From Tetraselmis striata (Eukaryota; Chlorophyta; Chlorodendrophyceae; Chlorodendrales; Chlorodendraceae), in the NCBI GenBank assembly GCA_006384855.1, contig VCJN01001203.1, positions 62,001 to 126,000 on the forward strand: a stretch of DNA of 64,000 nt, written 5' to 3'. Made by a program: the position numbers and the translations under genes. Positions 22,481 to 36,000 of this stretch are shown one piece after another; the first letter of the stretch is position 1; each line of letters opens with the position of its first letter. A model generated the notes under the pieces. It was not told the DNA's origin. It made no database searches and saw only the letters and a program-made list of their open reading frames with translations.

Positions 22481-22689
22481 TGGCGGCAGGTGGAGCCAAG
22501 ACGCAGCACGGCGACCGTAAACTGCGCGGCACCGGTGCAGGACTGGTGTACAGGAAAGTCCTTCGGGGGTGGAGCGATTACTGCATAAGTAATCCATGTA
22601 CTGGCAATCAACGGTGGTCACTCGTACTTGCGACTGCCCGTGGTTGTCCGCAAAACAACACAGCTATTGGTCACGTGATGGAGGGAGGT

Positions 22690-22820
22690 GGGGCTTGGAA
22701 ACGAAAGGTGAGGCCGGCCGGAAGCTTGAGCTGCAATTGCACTATGTGTTTCCTACTAGATGTTTGCAGATCAACATACGAGATGGCAGGCCCAAAGAAC
22801 AACTCAGTCTGAGTACCGGT
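22690..22820 (+). repeat. Partial copy of a dispersed repeat (tail part)
   Basis: It shares AGCTTGAGCTG, GTGTTTCCTAC and AAGAACAACTCAGTCTG with the tail of the repeat at 23276-23660 (and with 56460-56535), same orientation. Confidence 0.65.
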
Positions 22821-22907
22821 GCCTCACAACGGAGTCACACCAGCTGCACAACCCACAGCGCCTCTCCATCCATCTGGAACGTCACCCCAGCCAGCCCACC
22901 CCAGCAG

Positions 22908-23092
22908 GCAAGGGAAATGCAGCCACAACAGCCAAACATGAGAAGAAGCAGCCCAAGGGCCGTAGCCGCTCGGACGGCGCCGCCCGCAACCGCAACATGA
23001 GCAAGCCACGCCTCTCTGGCACCCGCGGCTCAGACAGCGAGTGGGAAACAAACGATGATGCAGCCCACCCGTCCAGCAGCTCACACCAGTAA
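22908..23092 (+). other. Short ORF, basic then acidic, unknown
   Basis: The frame reads ...KHEKKQPKGRSRSDGAARNR, then SGTRGSDSEWETNDDAAHPSSS and a TAA. This composition is protein-like (basic followed by acidic serine-rich), but the N-terminus runs back into a repeat. It may be the end of an exon or of an element protein. Confidence 0.3.
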
Positions 23093-23275
23093 GCTGTTGA
23101 GAGAGCCACCGCAGCAACAACCAAGCCAGCTGACTTAAGACCACCGCCCACCATTAACCATGTGCCAGGTGCAGCTCATACACCAACATACACCTAGAAA
23201 CTCACCACACACACAGAACGCACACCGCTGATTCCCACAACCACAACATCCAACATCTACCAATTACATGTGGGA

Positions 23276-23660
23276 GGGCATCGCAGCCCCCACCAATCAT
23301 ACTAGCCGGCTCAGCGGTGGATAAATACTGAGCACCGCATAGCTATTCCGGTCAGCCCCCTTCCCCCATCTCACCTTGGTAGCTGCAGGCGGTACGCTTC
23401 GGCTGCCTAAGCTTGCCTGCTGAGCTCTGAATGGGATAGGCCTGACTTAGGTAAGGACAACATGGGGCCGCTGTTGTCCTAGCTTCAGCCCGCTTGAAGG
23501 AGGAGGTGCTTGGGCACACTGGAGAAAGCCCGTTTGCTTGAGCTGTCATTACACCTAGTGTTTCCTACCATGGTAAGAGATCGCAGGTTCTAAGAACAAC
23601 TCAGTCTGGGGCAGTGGATGCAGCAGACTAGCAGTTGTAATCAATTTCAATTTCAATTGA
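23276..23660 (+). repeat. Dispersed ~385-bp repeat, copy A
   Basis: Homologous over its length to 56190-56585, same orientation. Shared blocks include ATAAATACTGAGCACC, TAGCTATTCCGGT, CTGCTGAGCTCTG, GGGACAACA/AGGACAACA, AAGAACAACTCAGT and a terminal AATTTCAATTTCAA. Both copies end in the same AATTTC repeats, so they share a fixed 3' end, as a retroposon would. Confidence 0.82.
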
Positions 23661-24975
23661 GTAGCGGTGGAGAGCAGCAGGCTAAGACGTAACCGATTTT
23701 AATTTCAATACGAGCATGTGCTCATCCGCCGCCATTGTACACAGGAATTGGACTACGTACTTCTTTAGTGGTGTTTCTGATGCTCTACTAAGCATATACA
23801 GCATGTGAGCACGGATGGGCCATCGCCGCTGCAAGGCCATAACGCAAGATTGTCTTTGAGCAGTGGAAAAAATGCAAAATAGCGCAAAGCAAACTAACCT
23901 CTCTCTGCCCTATAGGTTGAATTTTACTACGTCCAAAACATCCTCCTCAGATATGGTGGTGGACGACGGAAGCTCGTGACAGGGCCATGTAATGACCCAG
24001 TTCAGATGTGCTTATAAGTGCAACATTGAAAATAAGGCCTTGATTGGGATTGACTTGACTTCATGAGGCTCGAGTCCATGTCGTGGCGACTGCTTAGAAT
24101 AGTCGCCGCCGTTTCGGCTGTCTTTTTGCCCCGTTTATTTCAATCAACGCATCGCTGGCGACATGCTCCACAACCTGCACTGTAACAGTTGGCGCAAAGC
24201 GCATAGACCCCAAAATTGGTTTCGGAGCTATTGGCTAGGAGCATGTGCTCCGCCAATTGTGCGGGGAATGTAAGCATGCATCCATGGAAAGGATAAAATC
24301 GCATTCTCTTAATAACTATGAAGTAGCTTGACAGTTGAATCAGCGATGCGCCGATTTTTCAGAAAATTTTAAAAGAGCGGGTTCTATATCACTGGCCTAC
24401 ATTTCCATCAATTGCATTTCCAGCGCTTTGAAATACCAGCAGCGAGCGTTTGCATTGCCCGCGCTTTGAAGTACCAGAGTTTTTTTTCCCCATTACCAGC
24501 AGCAAGTAGCGATTACCATTACTCATAGCCTCCCAACCGTGAGATCGTAATCGGACGGCTGTGTAATTAAGGACCGTGGGCGGGCGGGCGGGCGGGTGGG
24601 TGGATTATAGTACTTAGTAGTACATGCCAGTAGATAAGCGCTTTAGTCATGCACCTATAGGCCCGATCCGCTGCACTATACGGGTACCCGTACTGCAAGA
24701 AAGCTCACCGCCGAAAAATCGACGCTTCGCTGGATACGTGCACTTCCAGTAGGGCACAGCGTGAATATTTCCCTGTCATCTGGCATTGGGGACGACGCTC
24801 ATCACCTTGAAAAACAGTTTTGCTGTTGTAGTATTTCATGTATATATCCTGTGTGTGCACTACACGAGCACCGCACAACGTCTGCATTGTTGGCATGGCC
24901 CATGGCCCAACAGGGAGGCCATTCTACCCGTGCATTGCATCAACGGTATCGATTTGCATATTGCTGCATTACTGC
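23661..24975. other. Intergenic, no gene seen
   Basis: Contains a GGGC tandem run (about 24577-24605). A TTGGTTTCGGAGC motif at about 24216 recurs at 40873, 41284 and 45631. No coding region is supported. Confidence 0.5.
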
Positions 24976-24977
24976 TT

Positions 24978-25008
<31 letters not shown>

Positions 25009-25108
25009 GGGGAGAGAGAGATCGAGCGAGCGAGCAAGGGGGAAAGAGGGAGAGCGAGAGAGCGAGTTAGAGAGCGAGAGAGGGGGGGGGGGGGGGGGGG
25101 GGGGGGGG
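24976..25108 (+). repeat. GA-rich microsatellite followed by G27
   Basis: GAGA/GAGC purine-rich tandem sequence at 24979-25081 runs into an uninterrupted G27 at 25082-25108. Confidence 0.95.
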
Positions 25109-25719
25109 ATTCCATGACCCAAGGTGCAGGTCGCTATATAGCATCATAACTGCAGCACAACATTTAGCCCCGTGCACCAATGACAATTGCGTGGCGCTTT
25201 CCTCTATTTCCCTTCGCATGCTGCGGCAACAGGTACCGTGTCTACGGGGAGTGACGAGTACGGTAGTGCGCAAGTGTGGGCAGGGCCGCAGCGGCTGTAG
25301 ATGTATGGTCCCAACGTTAGACCACAGCAACTGTACGCCGCCCCAGCAGAAGGCAGCAAGGTGCATGTGGGTGACACACACCATGTGAAGAGAATACCAT
25401 GGCAAGGCTTCCTTACAATTGTGCGGTGACAGGTTCTGCAGCAGAATGTCATGGGATCCACAGGCCAGCCAGCACTGCGTACTGGAATCCACAACACCTT
25501 CAGAGAATTGGCGGCTATCTCGCACAACGATGACGGAGCGGGGGAAACTACGCTTCAACTTGGCTGGTGCTAGCTGCATCATTGACAAGGCAGGTCATCT
25601 GAGTCAAGGCCGTTGAAGAGTGGACGCCCCTACTGCGCCCTTAGACATGGGCACCTCGTAGACCTGGGTCCTCGCTGTTCTCGCAGCCGAGGACGGCAGG
25701 GGGGGAGGGCGAGCAAGGC
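25109..25719. other. 3' flank of THOC2
   Basis: No gene is supported. The minus-strand sequence includes the likely THOC2 3' UTR. Confidence 0.45.
25413..25417 (-). terminator. TGTAA poly(A) signal candidate for THOC2
   Basis: TGTAA on the minus strand, about 300 bases beyond the THOC2 stop codon. The motif is the chlorophyte poly(A) signal; position plausible, proof lacking. Confidence 0.4.
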
Positions 25720-27067
25720 TCAGCGCCGCGCCCGGCTGCGGCGTCCATCGCCGCGCCCGCCACCGCCACCCTCCCCGGGCCAACCACGCCCGCCTGGGTC
25801 CTGGTCCATCCGGCGCCTCTTGCCCGGGTCGGTGCCCTCGTCGGCGCGGTCCTGCAGTGGCCGCATGCGCCACTCGAGCGTCAGAGCCACCATGGCCAGC
25901 GATGCCAGGACTAGTGGGGCGCAACTCTACGCTGAAAACCAACCCCCCGGGCTCATGCTTGGCGGGCGGATGGGCGGGGCATGTACGTCCCGCGCTGCCT
26001 CAACACAGGAAGTGCCGGTTGTAACGCGCACCTGCGCTATTGCCGTGCACTGTCGTGTTCTGTGGGTTAGAGCAACGAGAAGGTACATCATCACAATACG
26101 GCGCTGCCCTGCCCCTAGGGTCCGAAACCACTTGATCTGTATAGTCATTCTTGTACCCACGGGGTCAGCCCATCATACACCCCAGTAGTGCCAGCTGCGC
26201 TCATGCTCCGAAACCATTTTTTGGCTACTGCGGTGCATGTCATTGGCCTAACGCATGCACTTGTCCCCGGAGTCGGCTGACGCCACTCTCCCGCCCGGCC
26301 GGCTGCGGCGCACCTTGGGGCCGGGCTGCGGCTCCTCGTTGGCGGGGCGCTCCCGCTCCCGCTCGCGCTTGGCGCCCCTCTCGCCCTCCCGGCCGTGGTG
26401 GTGGCCGCCTCCGCCCTCCTCCCCCCGCCGGCGCTTGTCCTCCGGCTGCAGCGACGACGGCCGGTGGGCCGGGGGCCCCGGCGCGCGGGGCGGCCCCGGC
26501 GGGGCTGGCGGCCCGGGCAGCCCGGGCGGCGGAGGCAGCTCGGCCGGCGAGACAGCGGGGGAGCGGCGGGCGCCGAGGGCGGGGGAGCCGCTGTCGCGGC
26601 CGTGGCGGGGAGGCAGCCCCTCCTGCAGCCGGACGCGCTCCGGGGTGGGCGGGTGCGGCGGGGGCGTGCGCGAGCGGTGGCCCCCGCCGAGGCCTCCGCC
26701 CCGGTGGTGCTCATGCTCCCGGCCGCCGCGGCCCCCGCCGTGGCCCTGGTGGCCGTGGCCCTCCCGCGCGGGCGAGGGCTCCTGGCTGCCGCCGCCTCCG
26801 CCGCGCCGGGGCCTCCCGCCCGCTGGCTGGGACGTCGGCGCCGGCGGGTTGCTCACCGGCGGCTTTGTGGCCACGCCCAGGTAGGCCTCGATGTCCGCAA
26901 CCAGCTTGCTGTCGTCCACCGCCTCCATGTCCGCCAGCGCCTTGCTCAGCCCGGCCTGGAGGGAGGGGGCAGAGCAGCGGGCAGGTCAGAGGCGAGGGAC
27001 ACTGCGCATTGTCTGAGGCGCTGGCAAACAAGGGAGGAGATCAAGACATCAGACATCCTCTCGGGGG

Positions 27068-27099
<32 letters not shown>

Positions 27100-30000
27100 T
27101 CCCACTCGCCCAACTCCAAGCACATGTTTGCGCCGGTGTCGCCAGTGCACCCATGACACACATTGGGAAGGCAGGGGCGCCCACGCACCTCCCACAATAG
27201 CCCTTATAATATATTCCTCAGATTGGGGTTGCAAGCCCGCTATAATAAGAGAACTCGTTGTAGTCCCGTGGCATGTTTGTCTGTGATTGGCCTCCGCCCG
27301 ACGGGGCGGGGCGGGGCTCTCATTCGCAGTGGCTCTTGTCGGCGCGTCGGCAAACACAAACAAAACCAACGGCATCCGTCGACGTATGCGTCTGTTTCGC
27401 TTCTCATAACAAAACACAGCAAATGTTCTCGCCCTTGTGCGGAACATGGCAGCGAGGGCATCGGGGGAGGTTTTCCCGCTAAGGGGAGTAACTGGCAGAC
27501 ACGCTTGTCTCCTCGACTTTAGGGTTTAGGCTTACTAGGCGCACGGGAGCCTGGGGTGCGGGGGCCGGGGCCAGCCAGGCCACGTAGTGCGGCGCTGCCG
27601 AGTAGCGCATGATTAATCCGAGACAGAGAGCTTTGAACGCGGCGCGATCTGGGGAGGGCACCCAGGCATGCCTGTGCATATATGCCGGGGGGGGGCAGGG
27701 GGGGGGGGGGGGGGGGGGGGAGGTCGCCGCGCTGGCCGGCGACGAGACGTTGCGGGTCCGGCCCCGGGCTGTAGGGTGTTTAGGGTCTATCCATGTCAGG
27801 GCTTAAGTTCACCTTGAGGACGGCGTCCTGCATCTTGGGCACCTCCATCTTGAGCGCATTCCTCATCACCTGCGCGTTCTTTCGGATAGTGGGGAACGGC
27901 ACCTGATGCGCCGTACGCAAGGGGGGTAGGGGGGCAGTCAGCCGCGAGCCGGACCGGCAGCGCGTTGTTGGACACACAAAATACCTCAAGCGCGGCATTA
28001 GCCATGGAGTCCAGAATAGGCGCGAGAAGACAGGGGGCGTAGGCACTACAACACACATGATGAGACCCATGACGCAGTGGCTGATGGGAAATGTATGTAA
28101 CATGTGAATCGCGAGCTGTTGCCCATCAGTCGGCTCTCGATGACGGATATCAATATTAACTGCAACACGCCCTCGATCAACACACATATAACAAGGCACC
28201 CGCACGAGCTGATACATATACCTAGACATACACATATACATATATTTAAATATATTTATCTCTATATATCTGTGTATATATCTATCTGTATGTATATATG
28301 TTCAGGTATCACATGGGTGCCCCCTCAACCATAGAGACCCTTGTCATGACCCTCACCCATAAAACCTCAGGTTCGGCTTGAATGCAACCAATAAGAACAT
28401 TCGCTATAGGCTCGCCCCAGATTCATCTAGATTGGACTTCTGGCGGGCATGTTAAGTACTGGTTCGCAGTGTTCTTATTACCTCGGCGTCACCCATATGT
28501 ACATATCTGCCCCCGGGGCTGCAGTGATACACACCGGCGGTGCCGGTGAATTGTATATACGGCGGTGTACGTATATATTATATATCCACGCAAATATATG
28601 TAGTATGTGTATATATATGCACATATATACATACTACATATTTGTGCATAGATGTACAATGTATACATATGTATGTATACGTATTATATACATATAGTAT
28701 ATATACTGACAATGCATATGTATATGGCTTGTAATGATTGCGTCACATGTGGAATAATGGCAGTGCTAGTGGTGTTTCACGTCGCTACGGGTGGAGGGCA
28801 CGGGTAATGGCATGCGGCGCAGGGCGGGCGCGGGCAGGCCGGGCCTCCGCGGGCGCACCGGGATTGGTCTTGCCCAGAAACGCCAGCGCGTTCCGGATCT
28901 TGTAGGGGTCGCCCGAGTTGACCATCGCCTGCCGCACACCAGCGCAGGCATACTCAGGTCAGGCACTCGCAGGGTGACAACGCCGGGTAGCGGAGGGCTG
29001 GAGGGGGCCGCCAGCTTTGCAAACGAGCGGAGGCAAGGGGTGGCTGGAGCGCATTGTGGGACCTCACAGGCGGGCGCCCTGCTGAGGCCCAATGATGGCG
29101 CCGCATGACACACATTGCCCCCAGCAGGTATAGGTGTCATCATGCATTTTGATGCGGATTAGGGGCTGCCGGATTAGCGGGTCGTTCATGTCGGGCGCGG
29201 CTCTGGGGCGAAGTTGCAGCGTCGCGGCCGACATCGCACAAAGCATCAGCTACACAACCCCGGATCGCGGCGACGAGGCCAGTCCTTCACATGTCCCCAG
29301 CAATATCATAGTTTCGGTGCCGCATCTATGTACGTGTGTGCGCACACACACACGCACACATATATACATAGATGTGCGTACATATACACAGGTGCAAAAA
29401 TACATATGTGAATGCATGTACATATGTATGTATACAGACTTATACGGCAGGGAAGGAAAGAGCCTTATTCCGCCTCCGTCGTGTGGGGGGGGGGGGGGGG
29501 GGGAGAGGGTTGGTTGAGAATGAAATCGGATAAACCTGGCCCAAATCGGACACTGTTGGACATTGATATAAACGGTCAAAACGGCACCGTGTGTCGAGAA
29601 ATGAGCCAAGGAGACCGATCCTTCAGCGCGCTGCCCGCCAGTACAGCAGAAAGTACTTTGATGAGCGCTACCCCATCAGACGGAGGTTTGTCACCCTTAA
29701 TTAATCAGGGGCTATTTGGGCTTGGCGGGCGGGGGAGCCGTGGCGGCCGCACCTTGACCTGCTTCAGCAGCAGGTTCTGCCATTTGAGGCACATCTTCTT
29801 GAACTTGTCCCACGACAGCTGGTCACCCTTGGAGGACAGGCTGAGCGAGAAGCCGGGCGCGGAGCCGCACTCGCCCTTGTACAGGCTCTCGTTGGCCTGT
29901 GTGCCGGTTGGGGGGGGGGGGGGGGGGAGCGGGGTTAGCGACTGGGGCCGACCATTGCGGTGAATAAACATCGGGTGAATAAACATCGGGGGTTTGTAAT

Positions 30001-33000
30001 CAAATAGGTGAACGAATGAAATGGAGGTTACATCATTTTTATGAGTAATGACTAAGCAACAACGCAGCACAAATACAAAATCTGACATGACTCAGGGGTG
30101 CCGAAGCGGTGATGAGAACACTGCCAAACATAGCCTGCCTTTCCCAGTTTAGGTCAGATAAAGACGAAGCTATAGCTACGGACCAATCAAGTATGTTGTT
30201 GTGATTGGTTGCATGGAAAGTATAACATGCGGCATGATAATGATAATAATACTAATACTAGTCCTAATACTTATACTAATACTAATACTAATACTAATAC
30301 TAATACTAATACTAATACTAATACTAATAATAATACTAATAATAATAATAATACTAATAATAATACTAATACTAATAATAAGGATAAGGGCTCTTATGGG
30401 TGTGTCGGCACCCTGTAGGGGTGTGGAAGAAGAGGGGGGTCGAGGCGGGGTTATCGAACGGGGTGACCATTGCGGTGAATAAACTGACGGATTCGTAATC
30501 GAATGGATGAATGAACGAAATGCTGTTTACATCATTATTATCGGTAATGATAAAGCAACATTAACATCATTATTATCGGTAATGATAAAGCAACATTAAC
30601 ACAACAAAACACAGATACGAAACGTGATGACATGACTCAGGGGTGCCGGCGTGGTAGTGAGAACACTGTCAAAAAAAGAGCCTGCCCGTCAAGTTTAGGT
30701 CAGGTATAGACGAAGCTATAGCTGTGGACCTATCACGCATGTTGTTGTGATGGGTTGTATGGGAAGCCGAACATGAGGCATATAATAGTAATAGTAATAA
30801 TAAAAATCTGAAGAAGAAAAAGAAGGGTCCTCATGGGCGTGTCTGCACTCCGTCAGGGTGTGGAACAGCGCGAAAGTGGGGGGGGGGGCGGGGGAGGGGG
30901 GGGGGGGGATACCCGCCACGCCTCCAGCTGAGACAGGATCTCGGCGATGAAGATGCCGACATTGGTCGCCTCGGCGGCGGTGCAGACCGGCAGCAGCGCC
31001 GCGACGTGCTTGGCGCAGTGGTCGTAGCACAGGATCATGCTGAAGCAGGGCGTCTTCATGCGGTTCAGCTTCTCGATGAACCTGCGGGGCGATGGCGCTG
31101 TTAGCCGTAGCGTAGCGGAGAGGAGCGGCGCGAGCCGCGTCCTGCCGTGGCTCGCGGCTCTCGCTGAAGATGACAGATGGCAGAGACGTGCGAGTGCCTG
31201 ATCCATGGCCTAGCAGGGACGGGCGCCCGACGAGGCAAGCCGACATCCGGGGCCAAACAGGCTGAATAAAGCCTGAACGAGATAGGTGGGAACCAAAACA
31301 TGGGGTCTGCAATCGGATGGGCATCCAGAGTGTCATGTCATGCAATGGTGGGGTCTATGTGCATTCGATCGGATGCCATACCACTTCTAAAACACAGAAG
31401 GTGCAAGAGCCTCTCGGTACTTAGCCCTCAGGAGGGTGGGCTTACTCGAAAGAGGGCGGCGTGGGAGAGGAAGCGGGGGTGTGTGTTGGGGGGGGGGGGG
31501 GGGACCTGGCGCAGTAGAGGGCATCCTGAGGGCTGAACAGTGCGCGCGGCAGCGCGCAGGACTGCAGGAACTGCAGGCTCGACTTCCTCCGCTCCTTGAC
31601 GCCGCTGAACCAGCTGTCCTTAACGAGCTGCAGGTTGCGGCTGCACTTGCGCACGTGCAGCCGCTGCGCCTCCAGCTCCGCCGGAAGCTTCTTGACCACC
31701 TCCTGTGGACATACGGCGGCACGGCGCTCAGTCCAACCCCACGCAAAGACATGGACATGCATTCCGACACGTGTGGAGGCACGTCGAGCCGGTTGTCACT
31801 GCTGGGTAGGAAAGGCCGCAGGTAAGTATGCAACGCACAAGGCGGTTGCTGCGGCGTGACAGAGTTCCGGAAAGCAAAACTTGCCGGCAGCTGTCACGCG
31901 CAACTGCGGCAATAAACGACAGCAGTTCCTTTGTACGGGTGAGTGCCTGCCACGCCCTCGCAACTCACTATTGGACATTCCTGTCACAAAGTTATAGCAC
32001 TGGATGAGACATCTCAGGATGCCGGCGCGCCCATGAGAACCCTTTCTGTAAGCCTCAAATCGGGCTTGCATGCTACCGATAACAACATTGGCTATCGGCC
32101 CGCTAGAGTTTATCTAAATTTGACCTTTTGCAGGCAAGACAGGATTTAATATGCAGGGTTCTTATTACCGCGTCGGCAGCCGATTTCTGTTGAGAGCGAA
32201 AACGGGTTGGTTGTAAGGCGTGTCGGTCGCACGCATCAACGCGAGCCGCGTTTGGAACTGCACCGGCTGGTGGGTGCCAGGGCGGCATGGCTTTGCTTCC
32301 GCCGCACGCGCGCACCATGAGGCGCTCCGCCTCCTGCTTGTTGTCGGCGCGCTCGCTGTGGCTGCCGCCCTGCTTCTCCAGCACCGCCGCCGCCTCAGTC
32401 AGCGTCGCCATGTCGTCCTTGTAGCACTTGTCCGCGCTGAAGATGTCGCCCAGCTGCATGACCCAAAAGGTGGTGTAGAAGGGCGGCGTGATCGCCTGCC
32501 ACGTGTCCGCCGGCAGCATGCGCTCCACGGCGGCGTACATCTCCGCGGCCGGGATCGCGGTGCGGAGGTGCCCCGGGGCGCTCGACCCTGCCTTCTCATC
32601 ATCGGAATCCTCGCCGTCTGCCGCCCACAAGCATCCCGCCGTCAGACACGCTCGCTCGGAGCGCAGAGGTCTACAGTAAGTCCGTACATCTCGGTGGTGG
32701 GGGGGGGGGGCATCCGCCAGCAGGATAGGAAAAGGCTGAGGGGCGGTGTTTGCGCGGCCTGATAATGCCTCGGTGCCCGGGGAAAAGGAGAGCGGCAGGA
32801 TGGCATGTGGCAGTCTCGAAACCTCTGGCACCATCCAGCGGGGCGGGCGCACCGGTAATGGCCAGCCCGGAGAGGCCGGGGCGCCACAGGTGGAACAGAA
32901 TCTCGGGGTTGAGCTTGTTCTGGGCCCACATCTCCGGCAGCGGTGGCAGCAGCTCCAGGTACGCTTCCGCGCCCAGCTTGTCCTGCAGGAACGCAGAGTA

Positions 33001-36000
33001 CTGCAGCAGCGCCGAGTTGCAGCGGTCTACCGCGCCCACGAGCACGTCGCGGCGCGCCGAGGAGACCGCAGCGTCGGGCGGCGCGCTCTTGCGGTCGGCC
33101 AGCGGCTCCGGGCGCCACTGCAGCGCGGTGGAGCTGGCGGCCAGTGCGAGCAGCAGCGGCCCGCACAGGGGGCCCTCCTGTAGCGCGCCGCCGCTGGACA
33201 GCGCGTCCAGCAGGCGCTTGGTGCTGCGCTGCAGGGCGCGCGCCACGCGCGGGGTGATGCGGGCCTGGGTGACGGGAGGAGCAAAGGGTCGGGGCGAGGA
33301 GGGTGTCAGCCGGTTGGCCGGGGAGCAGCTTGGTTGCACCAGGAAGAAAGTCATACCCCAAGTGCAAGAGAGACAAAGACAGCAATGTGTCCCAGAAAGG
33401 AGCGTTGCTCAGGGGAGGAGCCCCGTAGCTCGCGATATATCATTGCCCTTCGCCGTGTAACGCAGGACCAGAAACTACATTCCTCCCGAAATGTGTCATT
33501 GAACACCGCAGTAGCATCACGGAAAGTCCCACAAGATGCTGAAAAACAATGGATTACTGTTGGGACCCAGCAACCCAATTCAATGCTACAGGGGAGGCAC
33601 TTGATGGTCGCCAAAGAAAGGGATGGGGGGAGGGGGGGGGGGGAGGGCAACCTTCATGGCCGCAACCTCGCTGCGCAGCAGGTCGCCGCTGCCGCCCTGC
33701 AGCTCGGCCTCCGCGCAGCTGAAGGCATCGCGCGGCGCGACGCCGGCGAGCGCCTCCAGCAGGTGCTGCAGCAGCAGGAGCTCGTGGCCAACGCTGCCGC
33801 CCGCCGCCGCGCTGGCGGTCTGCTGCAGGAGGAAGAAGAGCTGCTGCAGCAGCGGGCGCGTCTCCACCGCTGGGTGTTTCTTGCACAGCTGCCCCGCCAG
33901 CGTGGCCAGGCTGACCGCCCAGCCGGCGGGCCGCCCGCAGGGCCCCGCGTCGCTGCGCCCCGGCGCGCTCAGCCGCTGCAGCAGCATCCAGGACAGCATG
34001 TCCGTGCCGAGCGGGCCCAAGAAGCGGACCACCCCCAGCAGGTTCTCGACCGCGGCGCCGCCACCCTCGCGCTCCTTCTCGCCGCCCGCCAGGCCCTCCT
34101 CAGCCGCCACCAGCAGCTCCTCCAGCAGCGGCAGCGGCGTGGCGAGGGAAGCCTGCCAGGGCACGGCGCACAGGGCAAAGGGCGGGAGGCGCGACTTGTC
34201 AGCCGGGGCATGCACAAGCCGCTCCCCAATCCCGAGTCTAGGGTGACCAGCCTCCGCCTAGTGACAGCGCTCACCCGAGTGCTCTATGCTCCATTTGGCC
34301 AGCAGCAGTGGTACAGACAAGTGTTACCAGTTGCACTGATGTCCGATAATATAATCGTCGCTTTGAGAGACGACAATATGATGCCGCGGCCAGCAAGTCC
34401 CCCCCCCCCCCCCCCCCTCCCCTTTCCATCCCTTGTAGGAGCTGGGCATGTATTGGTTTGATGCAGACATGAGAAAATGACACAACGGTGGGTTCTGAAT
34501 CGTGAACGGGGGCACATCAACGGAAGGTGGTTACCACTTGCCCTAATCGACCACAAACTGCCATGAGAAAGATGGGACAGACACCTGGACCAGCCCAGCT
34601 GAGCAAACCGAATGCACGCTGGGCGGCGAGCCGTCCAATACACCAGCCACGAGCCCTCTGCCGCGCGGGCCGTGCCGCGCACCTTGCCCAGCGCCTTCAT
34701 GACCTTCTTGAGCTCCTTGGCCTCCTCACGGGAGTGGCGCTTGGCGGGCGGGCTGGGCGGGCACAGCTTAGCGATGAGCGGCGCGGCCTGCATGCGCACG
34801 TGCGCGCCCACGGCGCCCAGCAGCGGGTCGCCGCGCTCCGCAGCGGCGAGGGAGCTGTACACGCGGTAGCGGCGCACGTAGGGCAGCGCGGCGAGGAGGC
34901 CCCACAGCTCGGAGGCCACCGCGGGGTTGGCAGGGATGAACTGCAGGCTGGGCAGCAGGCAGGAGCTCATCAGCTCCTCCACCTACGGTCAGAGGGCAAC
35001 CAATCGGGCGTAACATGTCAGCCCGTCAGCCCCTTCTTGCAGCCAAGCACATGTCGCCGAGGAAAGCCGGCACCGAGTGTTGATGCCTACGCGGCACTGC
35101 TTTGCCTAGTCATGGGGCTATACCCCTCGCAGCGGCAACAGCAACCACTCACCTCCGTCGTTGGTTAAAAGAAACAGACAGGTGCAAAGGGGAAGAGGGC
35201 AGTCACTATCCTTTGCCGGCAACAAAGTCTGGTGCCCAGACACCGTTTTTAAGGAAAAGGGAGGAAAAGGGAGGAAAGGGGGAAGGGGGGGGGGGGGGGG
35301 GGGGGCACCATGCACAGCGTCTCCTCCAGTGCTGCCTCGTCGCCGCGCACGGCCTGGCAGCGCGCCTTGAGGAGTCGCACAACGCGCATGAGCAGCGGGA
35401 CGTGGGTGTGCAGGTAGGGGCCGAGCAGGGGGAGCAGCGCCGCGGCCTCAGGAGGGAAGGCCGGCGGCGGCGTGCCCGCGGGCCACGTGTTCCTCCAGCC
35501 CGGCTTGCCGCGCGCCAGCAGCGGCGCCGAGTCCGGCAGCTTGGCGTACTCCGGCGCCAGGAGCTCCCCAACCGCGGTGCAGAGGGATGCCGCCACGCTG
35601 AGCTCCGCGGCGGGCTGGATGCCGAGCGCCTCCAGGCGGGCCACCAGCTGCTGCACGCCCTCCCAGTCCTTGGTCTTCAGCATGCCCTGCAGGGCGCGGG
35701 ATAGGCACCCGCCAGCCCGCAGTCAAGCGCCACCACGGAGTGCGGATGGACCGCACACGTTCACCTCGCGCACGCTTCCCCGGGCTGTGCGCTCCCTCTT
35801 GACTTTACTTGCGGCGTTGCCGGCGACTTCCAGTAGCTCGAGCCCCCCCTCCCTTCCGCGGCCCGCGCACCGCGCACCTGCACCAGCATCAGCTTCTGGC
35901 TGTTCTCCGGCATCGCCCCCGCCAGCTGGTCCACCAGCTGGCTCATGTCCAGCTCCAGCCCCGCCGACACGGAGGGCACCGGCGCCGGCGCCGCGGGCCG

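Noticed and set aside
24940..25149. Ser/Leu- or Arg/Glu-repeat ORFs
   Set aside because: A translated GA-rich microsatellite and G27 run.
26151..27200. 349-codon and other long plus-strand ORFs
   Set aside because: Antisense to the Pro/Gly/Arg-rich last exons of THOC2; they run through intronic G runs and have no domain.
28100..28730. Short TA/CA-rich ORFs
   Set aside because: Low-complexity intronic sequence of THOC2.
30201..30482. 93-codon ORF of IL or NT repeats
   Set aside because: A translated TACTAA microsatellite inside THOC2 intron 13.
33334..34461. 375-codon plus-strand ORF
   Set aside because: Antisense to THOC2 exon 9 and adjacent introns; THOC2 identity on the other strand is clear.
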